A DNA stretch of 8,970 nucleotides from Pseudomonadota bacterium. Lineage in GTDB: Bacteria; Desulfobacterota; JADFVX01. A program made the translations under genes and the position numbers. A model generated the notes under the pieces. It worked only from the letters and a program-made list of their open reading frames with translations, ran no database searches and was not told the DNA's origin. The stretch covers positions 1 through 8,970 of the forward strand of contig JADFVM010000002.1 of assembly GCA_015222555.1 (NCBI GenBank). The letters run 5' to 3'. Within the stretch, counting starts at the first letter, position 1. Each line of letters starts with the position of its first letter. Below are positions 1-6,633 of the stretch, in pieces.

Positions 1-48
1 AAGCAGATGAAAAATATTTTAAATGTTAATGTTGTTTAAGCAGGTGTT
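1..48. other. Left edge: probable tail of an upstream gene plus leader of the first gene
   Basis: Two plus-strand frames are open from the window edge. One ends at TAA 37-39 (last residues KNILNVNVV) and the other at TAA 27-29 (last residues ADEKYFKC). Either could be the 3' end of an upstream gene in the same operon, and 12 codons or fewer cannot decide. The ribosome-binding site ahead of the ATG at 49 is weak (AGCAGG at about 39-44). No promoter is evident in these 48 bases, so the first gene is probably transcribed from outside the window. Confidence 0.3.
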
Positions 49-1230
49 ATGAGTAAAAAGGAATTCCATACGGCAAGCTTTGATGACATCAAACGCGGCA
101 AAGTGACGGACATCTATTTTGACAGGACCCTCGAGGTTTTAAAGGCTAAAGGGGTTGATAAGAAAGTTAAAATGGAATTCAGGGCAAAGAAATTGCCCAA
201 AGACTGGGAATGGGGGGTCCTTGCCGGAATGGAAGAAACAGCGCGGTTGCTTGAAGGGGAAAAGGTAAGTGTCAGGTCCCTTCCCGAAGGGAGCCTTTTC
301 AGGGCCTTTGAGCCTGTTATGGAGCTTGAAGGGAATTATTGTGATTTCGGTGCTTTTGAAACGGCACTCCTCGGCTTCATTTGTCAATCCTCAGGGATTG
401 CAACCATGGCGGCCAGGTGTAAAAAAGTGGCCGGTGAAAGGCAGGTCATCTCTTTCGGCGCGCGGCGTATGCATCCGGCTATTTCTCCAATGATAGAGCG
501 GAGTGCCTTCATTGGAGGCTGTGATGGTGTCGCTGTCGTTAAAAGTGCAGAACTGATTGGTGTTGAACCAGTGGGAACAATGCCTCATTCTCTTATCCTG
601 CTCATGGGGGATACGGTTTCTGCGGCAAAGGCTTTTCATGAAGTTATCAATCCTGTCATAAAAAGGGTTGCTCTTGTGGATACACTTTTAGATGAAAAGT
701 TTGAGGCCTTAAATTGTGCCGAGGCCCTGGGAAAGGATCTCTTTGCAATCCGCCTTGATACACCAGGGTCAAGAAGAGGAAATTTTGGCCAGATCTTTCA
801 GGAAGTGAGATGGGAACTCGATCTAAGGGGCTACAGTCATGTTAAGCTCGTTGCCAGCGGGGGGCTGGATGAATACTCTATTAAAGAGCTTAATCCTTTT
901 GTGGATGCCTATGGTGTAGGAACAGCCATATCTGCGGCGCCTGTCGTCGATTTTTCCCTTGATATAATGGAGATAAACGGTGTCCCCATAGCAAAAAGAG
1001 GGAAAAAGTCGGGCTCCAAGAGCCTGCTGAGATGTAACCGGTGTCTTTACCGCCAGGTTGTCCCTTATCCCGGGGAGGAGAGCCCTTGTAAGTGTGGTGG
1101 GAAAATGACCGATATACTGACCACGCTTATCATGAATGGTAAAGTGCTGACACCAGGAGAAAGGCCGATTGATATAAGAGAAAGAGTCCTAAAACAAATC
1201 GCATTAATCAGCAAGGAGGGAATATGTTAG
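49..1230 (+). CDS. pncB: Nicotinate phosphoribosyltransferase, archaeal-type with C-terminal zinc knob
   Basis: A 393-residue cytoplasmic enzyme of NAD salvage, expected to join nicotinate to PRPP to give nicotinate mononucleotide. Visible landmarks are FGARRMHP at about 137-143 (nicotinate-site region), GTMPHSLIL at 177-185, RLDTPGSRRGNFGQ at 235-248, and the phosphate-binding loops SGGLDE at 270-275 and GVGTAIS at 289-295. A four-cysteine knob follows: C329, C332, C347 and C349. The Cys knob and the length near 390 match the shorter form known from archaea such as Thermoplasma, not the longer E. coli PncB. The start is ATG with only a weak ribosome-binding site. Its last 7 bases overlap the next small gene, so the two should be co-translated. 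No other NAD gene is in view. Confidence in the family is high. The pncB symbol follows function rather than close orthology to the E. coli gene. Confidence 0.93.
   Translation: MSKKEFHTASFDDIKRGKVTDIYFDRTLEVLKAKGVDKKVKMEFRAKKLPKDWEWGVLAGMEETARLLEGEKVSVRSLPEGSLFRAFEPVMELEGNYCDFGAFETALLGFICQSSGIATMAARCKKVAGERQVISFGARRMHPAISPMIERSAFIGGCDGVAVVKSAELIGVEPVGTMPHSLILLMGDTVSAAKAFHEVINPVIKRVALVDTLLDEKFEALNCAEALGKDLFAIRLDTPGSRRGNFGQIFQEVRWELDLRGYSHVKLVASGGLDEYSIKELNPFVDAYGVGTAISAAPVVDFSLDIMEINGVPIAKRGKKSGSKSLLRCNRCLYRQVVPYPGEESPCKCGGKMTDILTTLIMNGKVLTPGERPIDIRERVLKQIALISKEGIC
1213..1220 (+). promoter_or_regulatory. Strong ribosome-binding site of the 58-residue gene
   Basis: AAGGAGGG lies just ahead of ATG 1224, inside the end of the preceding coding sequence. 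It is much stronger than the site of the gene it overlaps, which supports the small ORF being translated. Confidence 0.75.
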
Positions 1231-1400
1231 AAAAGGAAGAAGAGTTTGAAGAAAAGGATCAGGAAGTCATTTTGGATGCGGAACTTAAACTAGATGAAGA
1301 ATGCGAGAAGAAAGACCTGAAAGAGAAGCGCGGATACATAAAGGATCACTTTTATGCCGGCAGCAAAAAGATGAAACACAAAGGCGCTGGCAGAAGTTAA
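1224..1400 (+). CDS. Small highly charged protein of unknown function (58 residues)
   Basis: I do not recognise this protein. It begins MLEKEEEFEEKD and ends MKHKGAGRS. The first half is strongly acidic (runs of E and D to about residue 31) and the second half is basic (KEKRGYIKDHF..GSKKMKHK). It has no signal peptide or membrane segment and only one cysteine (C27). Support for it being real: a near-consensus AAGGAGGG site correctly spaced, an ATG that overlaps the preceding gene's stop by 7 bases (typical translational coupling), an open frame to TAA 1398-1400, and a strong terminator 13 bases further on. The charge segregation suggests a helical or disordered binding protein, but no function can be given. 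It may be co-regulated with NAD salvage through its position. Gene-finders often skip ORFs this short. Confidence 0.7.
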   Translation: MLEKEEEFEEKDQEVILDAELKLDEECEKKDLKEKRGYIKDHFYAGSKKMKHKGAGRS

Positions 1401-1412
1401 ATAAAAAGTATG

Positions 1413-1444
1413 AAAAAAGGCGGGGAAATTCCCCCGCCTTTTTT
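1413..1444. terminator. Bidirectional intrinsic terminator
   Basis: GGCGGGG (1419-1425) pairs perfectly with CCCCGCC (1432-1438) across a 6-base loop. The stem is flanked by A6 (1413-1418) and T6 (1439-1444), so both strands show a GC stem followed by a T run. It sits between convergent genes and should end the NAD-salvage transcript on the plus strand and the HU transcript on the minus strand. Confidence 0.92.
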
Positions 1445-1467
1445 ATTGTTAAACTGCTAAAATCAGG

Positions 1468-1740
1468 TTAATTCACGGCCTCTTTCAGTGTTTTGCCGGC
1501 CTTGAACTTTGCTCCTTTACTTGCCGCTATCTGGATGGTTGCTCCCGTCTGAGGATTTCTTCCCGTCCTGGCTGCCCTCTGGGATACAGAGAAAGTGCCA
1601 AACCCTACCAGGCTTAGGCTATCACCTTTTGCCAGTGCGCCTGATATCCCTGATGTTATTGATTTCAGAGCAGACTGCGCCTCCTTCTTTGTTATCCCTG
1701 CATCACCTGCAATCTTTTCTACCAGTTGATCTTTTGTCAC
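1468..1740 (-). CDS. hup: HU-family nucleoid DNA-binding protein
   Basis: A 90-residue protein of exactly the usual HU length. The N-terminal helical dimerisation part (MTKDQLVEKIAGDAGITKKEA) leads to GFGTF at 46-50. The DNA-binding arm carries RNPQTG at 61-66, whose proline is the residue that intercalates in the minor groove in HU/IHF proteins, and the chain ends KFKAGKTLKEAVN. HU bends and compacts DNA non-specifically as a homo- or heterodimer. The start codon is GTG (1738-1740). It is preceded by AAGGAGG five bases upstream, which fixes the start. The gene is monocistronic: the bidirectional terminator lies downstream, and a sigma-54-like promoter lies upstream (1785-1799). HU rather than IHF is the better call because of the short basic ends and lack of IHF-specific tails. 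Confidence 0.95.
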   Translation of the reverse strand: MTKDQLVEKIAGDAGITKKEAQSALKSITSGISGALAKGDSLSLVGFGTFSVSQRAARTGRNPQTGATIQIAASKGAKFKAGKTLKEAVN

Positions 1741-1784
1741 TGTTGCCTCCTTTTAGCAAAATTTATTTCTGTCGTGGTTATAAA

Positions 1785-1799
1785 GCAAAACTCATGCCA
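1785..1799 (-). promoter_or_regulatory. Sigma-54 (RpoN)-type -24/-12 promoter for HU
   Basis: Read on the minus strand this is TGGCATG-N4-TTGC, followed by TT and preceded by a pyrimidine. The consensus is YTGGCACG-N4-TTGCW. One base of the -24 element differs, and the GG-to-GC spacing is the obligatory 10 bases. The predicted transcript start is near 1773, giving a leader of about 32 bases to the GTG. I found no comparably good -35/-10 pair for HU in this gap. The needed enhancer-binding activator site has not been identified. Confidence 0.6.
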
Positions 1800-1895
1800 G
1801 CTTTATAGGCAGAGTTAAATCGCTCTATTTGTTAAGCGCACGCCCCTTTTTCTTGATATGTTTTTTTACTATGAATCATTCTTTAGCAGAAAGGA

Positions 1896-1931
1896 CAGGA
1901 GGGATTCCAGGCGCAAATCCATTCAATCCTG
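1896..1931. repeat. Imperfect nested inverted repeat downstream of the K+ channel gene
   Basis: The arms are CAGG (1896-1899)/CCTG (1928-1931) and GGATT (1902-1906)/AATCC (1916-1920). It lies 18 bases past the channel stop with no T run, so it is a poor intrinsic terminator. It could be an RNA 3'-end structure or a decayed dispersed repeat. The rest of the 1741-1948 gap holds the HU promoter and ribosome-binding site and nothing else I can name. Confidence 0.3.
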
Positions 1932-1948
1932 TAATCTTGACTATATCT

Positions 1949-2953
1949 CTACGCTCCCTGCGCTGCTTCTTCCAGTATTGTCAGCTTGTCCCATTCACCT
2001 AAAGCGATGAGAGTATCTCCGGCCTCTACGATTGTTTTACTGGAAGGGTTAACATTCATTCCCTCCGCCTTTTTAATCGCTACGATGATAATACCCAGGT
2101 CTCTACCGATATTACTTTCATCCAGTTTTAAGCCCACATACTTTGATCCCTGGCGGACAACTATTTCTTCCATTTGCAAATTCAGATTGCCGCCTCTGGT
2201 GGCAACCTCTATGAACTCAACGACAGATGGTTTTAAAACACTGTGGGCCATGCTCAATCCGCCAATGTGATAGGGGGAAACGACTCTGTCAGCGCCTGCC
2301 CTCAATAATTTTAGCTCAGCATCTTCATCCCCGGCCCTTACGACAATTTGAAGGCCTGCATTGAGACCTCTTGCGCTAAGTACAACATAGAGATTATCTG
2401 CATCTGAAGACAGAACAGAGATGAGCCCCTTTGCCGCGTCTATGTTTGCTTCTTTCAGCAAATCATCTTTTGTTGCATCTCCGGCAATGATGAGGGTGTC
2501 ATCATCGGCATCAAGCACTACAGGTTCCTTTTCAATGACAACGAAAGGTACCTTGTCGGATTTCAACTCCCGGCAGATGATGCTTCCCATTCTGCCATAT
2601 CCGCATACGATATAATGCTCTTTCATGTTTTGGATCATTTTTTCCACTTTTCTCCTCCCCATAGCCTTCTGAATTTCACCTTCAAGTACAAACCTGATCA
2701 AATTGTTGGCCGTATAGGCAACAACGCCTACGCCAAAGATGATGAGCGATATATTGAAAGACCTCCCTGCCTTTGAGAGTGAATGAACTTCGGTGTAACC
2801 TATCGTTGTCATCGTGATAAGCGTCATATAAAAAGAGTCAAAAAGGTCCCAGCCCTCGATGAGGGTATAGCCGATTGTTCCAGTGGCCAGCACGAGAAAA
2901 AGAAGAAATGCTGAGAGGCCGATTTTTCCCTTTAATCTATCTTTTTTCCCCAA
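1949..2953 (-). CDS. Two-helix K+ channel with RCK (TrkA-N/TrkA-C) regulatory domains
   Basis: A 334-residue inner-membrane ion channel subunit of the MthK/GsuK-like class, expected to form a tetrameric K+ channel gated by ligand binding to cytoplasmic RCK domains. TM1 spans about 11-32, the pore helix and filter about 37-55 (TMTTIGYTEV), and TM2 about 67-90. The RCK-N Rossmann fold starts at YIVCGYGRMG (114-123, GxGxxG), with E141 after the second strand at the nucleotide-ribose position. TrkA-C runs from about 250 to 330. The start is TTG (2951-2953): an in-frame TAA lies two codons upstream and no ATG occurs in frame before residue 43. The ribosome-binding site is GGAG, 11 bases upstream. 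The gene follows the phosphatase-superfamily gene by 79 bases on the same strand, so co-transcription is likely. The filter reads IGYT where canonical channels have VGYG. The protein is complete and otherwise normal. Confidence 0.88.
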   Translation of the reverse strand: MGKKDRLKGKIGLSAFLLFLVLATGTIGYTLIEGWDLFDSFYMTLITMTTIGYTEVHSLSKAGRSFNISLIIFGVGVVAYTANNLIRFVLEGEIQKAMGRRKVEKMIQNMKEHYIVCGYGRMGSIICRELKSDKVPFVVIEKEPVVLDADDDTLIIAGDATKDDLLKEANIDAAKGLISVLSSDADNLYVVLSARGLNAGLQIVVRAGDEDAELKLLRAGADRVVSPYHIGGLSMAHSVLKPSVVEFIEVATRGGNLNLQMEEIVVRQGSKYVGLKLDESNIGRDLGIIIVAIKKAEGMNVNPSSKTIVEAGDTLIALGEWDKLTILEEAAQGA

Positions 2954-3032
2954 GAGTTATCTATCTCCATTTTTTACGGTAGACTTTTTCAGTTAAAAGG
3001 CAGTTTCTTTTTTATGCAAAATCTCTGTATTA

Positions 3033-4685
3033 CTATCTTTTTATAACATTTTTTGTATAGTTCTCAAAAAAGAAATGATAAAGGTCTTTTGGGTCATTAA
3101 TTGAGGAAGGATCTAAAAGAGAGTCTGGCGGCAGAAGGAAAAAGGGCTCGTTCTGACCACCGCCCAGCCCGCCATGGCCGCTTAACTGTTCTTCGAAGTT
3201 GATTATCTCCTTCCCATCGAAGGCGCCCTGAACAATAATATCCCCGGCATTTTCATCGTCTGCCAACCTCAAAAACTGTTCTTTATCCTCTTCCTTTAAG
3301 TGTTTGTCCCACTTGACAATAGTTGGTTTTCCACTCGAGGAATGAGCCGTTACAACACCAATACCTTCATGGCTTAAAAGCGATTTAACAAACTCAGGGT
3401 ATTTAGTTTCGATCTCTTCAAAGGGAATTTTATTTTTTTTGAAGTTGAAATAGATATGTGCAAGCGGGCCTGAATCGTTTACGAAGACCTGCTCTTTCTC
3501 TTCCTTCCATAAAAAAGGGAGGGCTTTGGGCTCATTTTTTAATGACCAGGCACGGACAATATCAAAGAGGTTATAAAGCAGTCGGGGCACGTTTAAGGTT
3601 AGAAGGGCGAGTTCGTTCATATACTTTCGCCCCTCATAGAGAACCACTTCCTGTGGGGAATTGAATTCCATAATTTCAAGTTCTTCAGGTGTTGTTTTTT
3701 GTATGAAGTGGGCCAGCGTTTCGCCATACTTGTGCAGGAAGGGTGTAGAGGCTGTCTGGCCGTGATCTGAGAAGATGTAGATGTCATATTTCCTTTTTTT
3801 GCCGCTGTTGGTGGCATGGATTATTTTTTTCAGCTTTCTGTCGATGCCTCTTAAGACTCTTAAGGAGCCGGTAAACTCCGGGCCCCTGTGGTGTGAAATC
3901 TCATCATAACCGTTATAGGTGAGATGCACGGAAGGGACGCCTCTGATGATGTCCGTCATGGCGCCGGCAGTTTCAACCTCTCTGCAGATAACATTGTTTA
4001 TAAGTCTTATGAGAGGAAAGATCCCTTCCCTTCTTCTTTTTTTCCGTAGTAATAAAACTGCAATCCACTCAAAAATCTCCAGGCATAAGTCTATAATGAT
4101 ATAGGCTGATGTTCTGACCAGGTTGGATGCATAAAGGAAAAAGAGAATAAATATGTCAAGCTGTGGCAGTTTCTTTTTCTTTAGGAGGTTTGATGCGGCA
4201 AAGGTGCTTAAGGTAAAGACGGAACGCTCTGCACCCCCTGTAAAGAGGTTGAGATAACTGCTCCCGCCTTTTAGGATGCCGATGCGTTTCTTTGAAATCC
4301 TTTCTTCTATAAGTGCCGCAGAAGATGCTTCTTTAAATGTCACGGAGAGGCCCTTTTTTTTTTCCAGCCACCTGAAGCCGGGAATCCCTTTATTGTAGCC
4401 ATACATCATGCCTGCCTGTACATAGGGCGTATTACTCGGCATAGGGCATTGATAGTGAGACAGCCTATAGCCATTTTTATTTATAAGTTTTGCCATTGTT
4501 GGTGTATATCCCTTTTCCATCGCTTTGACCAAAACCGGATAAGAGATACCATCAATCTGAATGAGGATAAAGCCCGGGTGGTGTCCTTCCGGTTGAGGGC
4601 TGGGAAGAAACTTCCCAAGGAAGGCGTATTTGATTTTAAGGAATACTTGAAAGAGAGGGTTTGTCTTATATTCTTTGCGTTTCAT
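3033..4685 (-). CDS. Alkaline phosphatase-superfamily (type I phosphodiesterase/nucleotide pyrophosphatase-like) membrane protein
   Basis: A 550-residue predicted two-metal hydrolase acting on phosphate mono- or diesters; the substrate is unknown. Superfamily landmarks occur in order: D45 in LIQIDG (metal), T86 in PSNTPYVQAGMMYG (probable nucleophile), D261 and H265 in YDEISHH, D307-H308 in IFSDHGQ, and H504 in LSGHGG. The complete ligand set suggests an active enzyme. A hydrophobic stretch at about 176-213 sits between the nucleophile and the second ligand cluster. It is flanked by KKKK (169-172) and RKKRRR (214-219), suggesting a membrane hairpin with both catalytic halves on the cytoplasmic side. 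There is no N-terminal signal peptide. The ATG at 4685 has no recognisable ribosome-binding site, but it is the best start, lying about 38 bases after a good promoter. The K+ channel gene follows 79 bases downstream. The superfamily is sure; the specific function is not. Confidence 0.85.
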   Translation of the reverse strand: MKRKEYKTNPLFQVFLKIKYAFLGKFLPSPQPEGHHPGFILIQIDGISYPVLVKAMEKGYTPTMAKLINKNGYRLSHYQCPMPSNTPYVQAGMMYGYNKGIPGFRWLEKKKGLSVTFKEASSAALIEERISKKRIGILKGGSSYLNLFTGGAERSVFTLSTFAASNLLKKKKLPQLDIFILFFLYASNLVRTSAYIIIDLCLEIFEWIAVLLLRKKRRREGIFPLIRLINNVICREVETAGAMTDIIRGVPSVHLTYNGYDEISHHRGPEFTGSLRVLRGIDRKLKKIIHATNSGKKRKYDIYIFSDHGQTASTPFLHKYGETLAHFIQKTTPEELEIMEFNSPQEVVLYEGRKYMNELALLTLNVPRLLYNLFDIVRAWSLKNEPKALPFLWKEEKEQVFVNDSGPLAHIYFNFKKNKIPFEEIETKYPEFVKSLLSHEGIGVVTAHSSSGKPTIVKWDKHLKEEDKEQFLRLADDENAGDIIVQGAFDGKEIINFEEQLSGHGGLGGGQNEPFFLLPPDSLLDPSSINDPKDLYHFFFENYTKNVIKR

Positions 4686-4729
4686 GAATGATGACTTGGT
4701 GGTTTGTCTGTTGGGCCGTTGCTTTTAAA

Positions 4730-4758
4730 ATTATGGCAGGTATTGAAGTAAATGTCAG
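4730..4758 (-). promoter_or_regulatory. Sigma-70-type promoter for the phosphatase-family/K+ channel pair
   Basis: On the minus strand the -35 is CTGACA (4758-4753), the spacer is 17 bases and the -10 is CATAAT (4735-4730). Each hexamer is one base off consensus. Predicted transcription starts near 4723, leaving a leader of about 38 bases. The rest of the 194-base gap to cstA (4759-4879) shows no gene and no convincing terminator. Confidence 0.65.
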
Positions 4759-4879
4759 TATCTATATGCGGTGAAGGTATAACTTTCTTGAAAGGTTGGT
4801 TTCCTGAGTAAGGGGGGAATTAAAAGAGGGGGCAACAGGATGCACGTCAGATATCCGGAAATTATACAAAAAGGCTTTT

Positions 4880-6586
4880 TTATATTTCAGCTAAGGCTTC
4901 TTCTTTCTTTTTGCCTTCAAGGCGATAGAAAACGGAAAATCCTTCATATCCTACAAAGAGTGCCAGTAATATTAGTATGATGGACAAATAACCCAGGAAA
5001 TAGTTGGGCGTTACGCCCGTAAAAAATTCAAGGGCCTGCCAGGCCAGTGCCGCAATGGTTGTTACAATCATAAATATGGCTGGAATCAGTGTGAATTTTG
5101 CCGGTTTCCTTACTCCAACCAGATAGGTCGATACTACCATGAGCGCCAGGGCGGCAATGAGCTGGTTAGTGGCGCCAAAAACAGGCCATATTTTCGTATA
5201 CCCGCTGGACGTACCAAGAAGATATGAGGGAACAATAACCAGTAAAAGGGCAACATATTTATTTGCAAATATTGGACTCGACTTGCCAAGGGACTCTTCT
5301 ATAATGAACCTGGCAATCCGGGTGGATGAGTCGAGAGTTGTGAGTATGAAAGTTTTTAATGCTGTCATGGCGATCATGGAAGCGATGGAAAAGCCGACAA
5401 AGGGAAGCATTTCACTGACAACACTGCCAAAACCATTTCCAAAGGCGACAACCCAGCCACCCGAAGTCAACACCTCTCTAATTCCATATCTTCCCATATC
5501 GATGCCACTACCGGCAGGAGCAACCCAGTAGAGACCGGCCCCCACCATGACCAGCGTCATGACGGCAAGTGTTCCCTCAAGAAGCATACCGCCAAAGGCT
5601 ATCGCCTTCCCATCTTTTTCACTGCTCATCTGTTTGGATGTGGTTCCACTGGATACAAGACTGTGAAAGCCGGAAACGGCACCGCAGGCAACGAGCACAA
5701 AAAGCATGGGCCAGATAGGACCTTTTGAATCGGAAAAGGTGGTGATGATGGGTGGTGCGTGCATTTCCGGCCGGACAAAAAGGATGGCAATAAAGCCAAG
5801 AAACATGGCCACATAGAGATTAAATGTCGCAATATAGTCTCTCGGTTGCAGAAGGATGTTAACGGGCAGAACAGAAGCGATGCCGGCATAGATCATGAGA
5901 ATGAGAAACCACAGGTTTAATGGTTTTAATCCGAATAGGCTTTCCTCTGGGAGAGAAAGGGGGTAATGAAAGCCGACATAGATGGCGCCGATATTGAGCA
6001 TCACAACGATTACTGTCGCAGGAATGAGGGGATAATTTTTTACATAAACGGCCCAGCCAAAAACCATGGCAACGGGGATAAGAAAGAATGTGGGGATGAC
6101 CATACCAGGTTGGGCAACGAGGGTTTTTGCTCCCACCATGCCGAAAACAGTAACAACAAGCAGGAGGGCCAGGTATAAAAAGATGGAGAAGATATTCTTC
6201 GCCCGCTTGCTCATCGCCCGTTCAGCGATATCGGCCACAGAGGCTCCCTTGTTTCGAACGGAGATCATCAAGGTGAGGTAGTCATGGACTGCCCCGATAA
6301 ACACATTGCCTATGGCAATCCAGCCAAGGGCAGCAAGCCAGCCAAAACTGGCAAGGGCCACTATAGGGCCGATAATCGGGCCGGCCCCCGCAATGGAGGC
6401 AAAGTGGTGACCAAAAAGGATAGGTTTTTTTGCCGGGACAAAATCTACGCCATCCCTCATCGTCGTGGCGGGCGTTGGATCGTCACTCGGTTTTATCAGT
6501 TTATCTTCTATTAACTTTCCGTAGAACCTGTAACCAAAAAAATAGAAGAAAAGTACGGCGCCGAGCATTATTAAAGAAGAATTCAT
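4880..6586 (-). CDS. cstA: Carbon starvation protein A family transporter (peptide/pyruvate importer)
   Basis: A 568-residue polytopic inner-membrane protein with roughly 15 hydrophobic segments across its length. CstA signatures are GHHFASIAGAGPIIGPI at about 59-75, ILLQPRDYI in the middle, and GFHSLVSSGTTSKQ. In E. coli, CstA and its relative BtsT import peptides and pyruvate during carbon limitation. This protein is over 100 residues shorter than E. coli CstA (about 700) and matches the shorter branch of the family common outside the enterics. The start is ATG 6584-6586, with no clear ribosome-binding site in the 47 bases after the preceding gene. That gap holds the palindrome at 6623-6632. 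It is probably the last gene of an hfq-LPP20-cstA unit. No YbdD-like small partner follows it, unlike the E. coli arrangement. Confidence 0.93.
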   Translation of the reverse strand: MNSSLIMLGAVLFFYFFGYRFYGKLIEDKLIKPSDDPTPATTMRDGVDFVPAKKPILFGHHFASIAGAGPIIGPIVALASFGWLAALGWIAIGNVFIGAVHDYLTLMISVRNKGASVADIAERAMSKRAKNIFSIFLYLALLLVVTVFGMVGAKTLVAQPGMVIPTFFLIPVAMVFGWAVYVKNYPLIPATVIVVMLNIGAIYVGFHYPLSLPEESLFGLKPLNLWFLILMIYAGIASVLPVNILLQPRDYIATFNLYVAMFLGFIAILFVRPEMHAPPIITTFSDSKGPIWPMLFVLVACGAVSGFHSLVSSGTTSKQMSSEKDGKAIAFGGMLLEGTLAVMTLVMVGAGLYWVAPAGSGIDMGRYGIREVLTSGGWVVAFGNGFGSVVSEMLPFVGFSIASMIAMTALKTFILTTLDSSTRIARFIIEESLGKSSPIFANKYVALLLVIVPSYLLGTSSGYTKIWPVFGATNQLIAALALMVVSTYLVGVRKPAKFTLIPAIFMIVTTIAALAWQALEFFTGVTPNYFLGYLSIILILLALFVGYEGFSVFYRLEGKKKEEALAEI

Positions 6587-6622
6587 GTCTGTTGTGATGT
6601 TTAATGTAATCCAGACTAAGCA

Positions 6623-6632
6623 GGGATATCCC
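6623..6632. repeat. Perfect 10-bp palindrome GGGATATCCC ahead of cstA
   Basis: This perfect palindrome begins one base beyond the TAA (6634-6636) of the LPP20-like gene and ends 36 bases before the cstA start. As RNA it would be only a 3-bp hairpin with no T run, so it is not a terminator. It could be a protein-binding site. Confidence 0.35.
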
Positions 6633-6633
6633 C

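Noticed and set aside
1..48. Possible 3' end of an upstream coding sequence
   Set aside because: Two different frames are open from the edge for 8 and 12 codons; neither is long enough to call a gene.
1509..1808. 99-codon plus-strand open frame across HU
   Set aside because: It is antisense to the HU gene and its promoter, with low-complexity Leu/Pro/Ser content typical of a shadow frame.
1921..1940. Resemblance to dispersed AATCCTGTAAATCCTG-type repeats
   Set aside because: Only a single degenerate partial copy is present, with no tandem array or flanking duplications, so I do not call a mobile element.
4868..4881. AAAAAGGCTTTTTT just after the cstA stop, as a terminator
   Set aside because: It is nearly self-complementary but has no room for a loop and only a weak A/T stem, so it is not a convincing intrinsic terminator.
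5139..5531. 130-codon plus-strand open frame inside cstA
   Set aside because: It lies wholly antisense to a clear CstA coding sequence, has no ribosome-binding site and resembles no protein; it is a shadow of the real frame.
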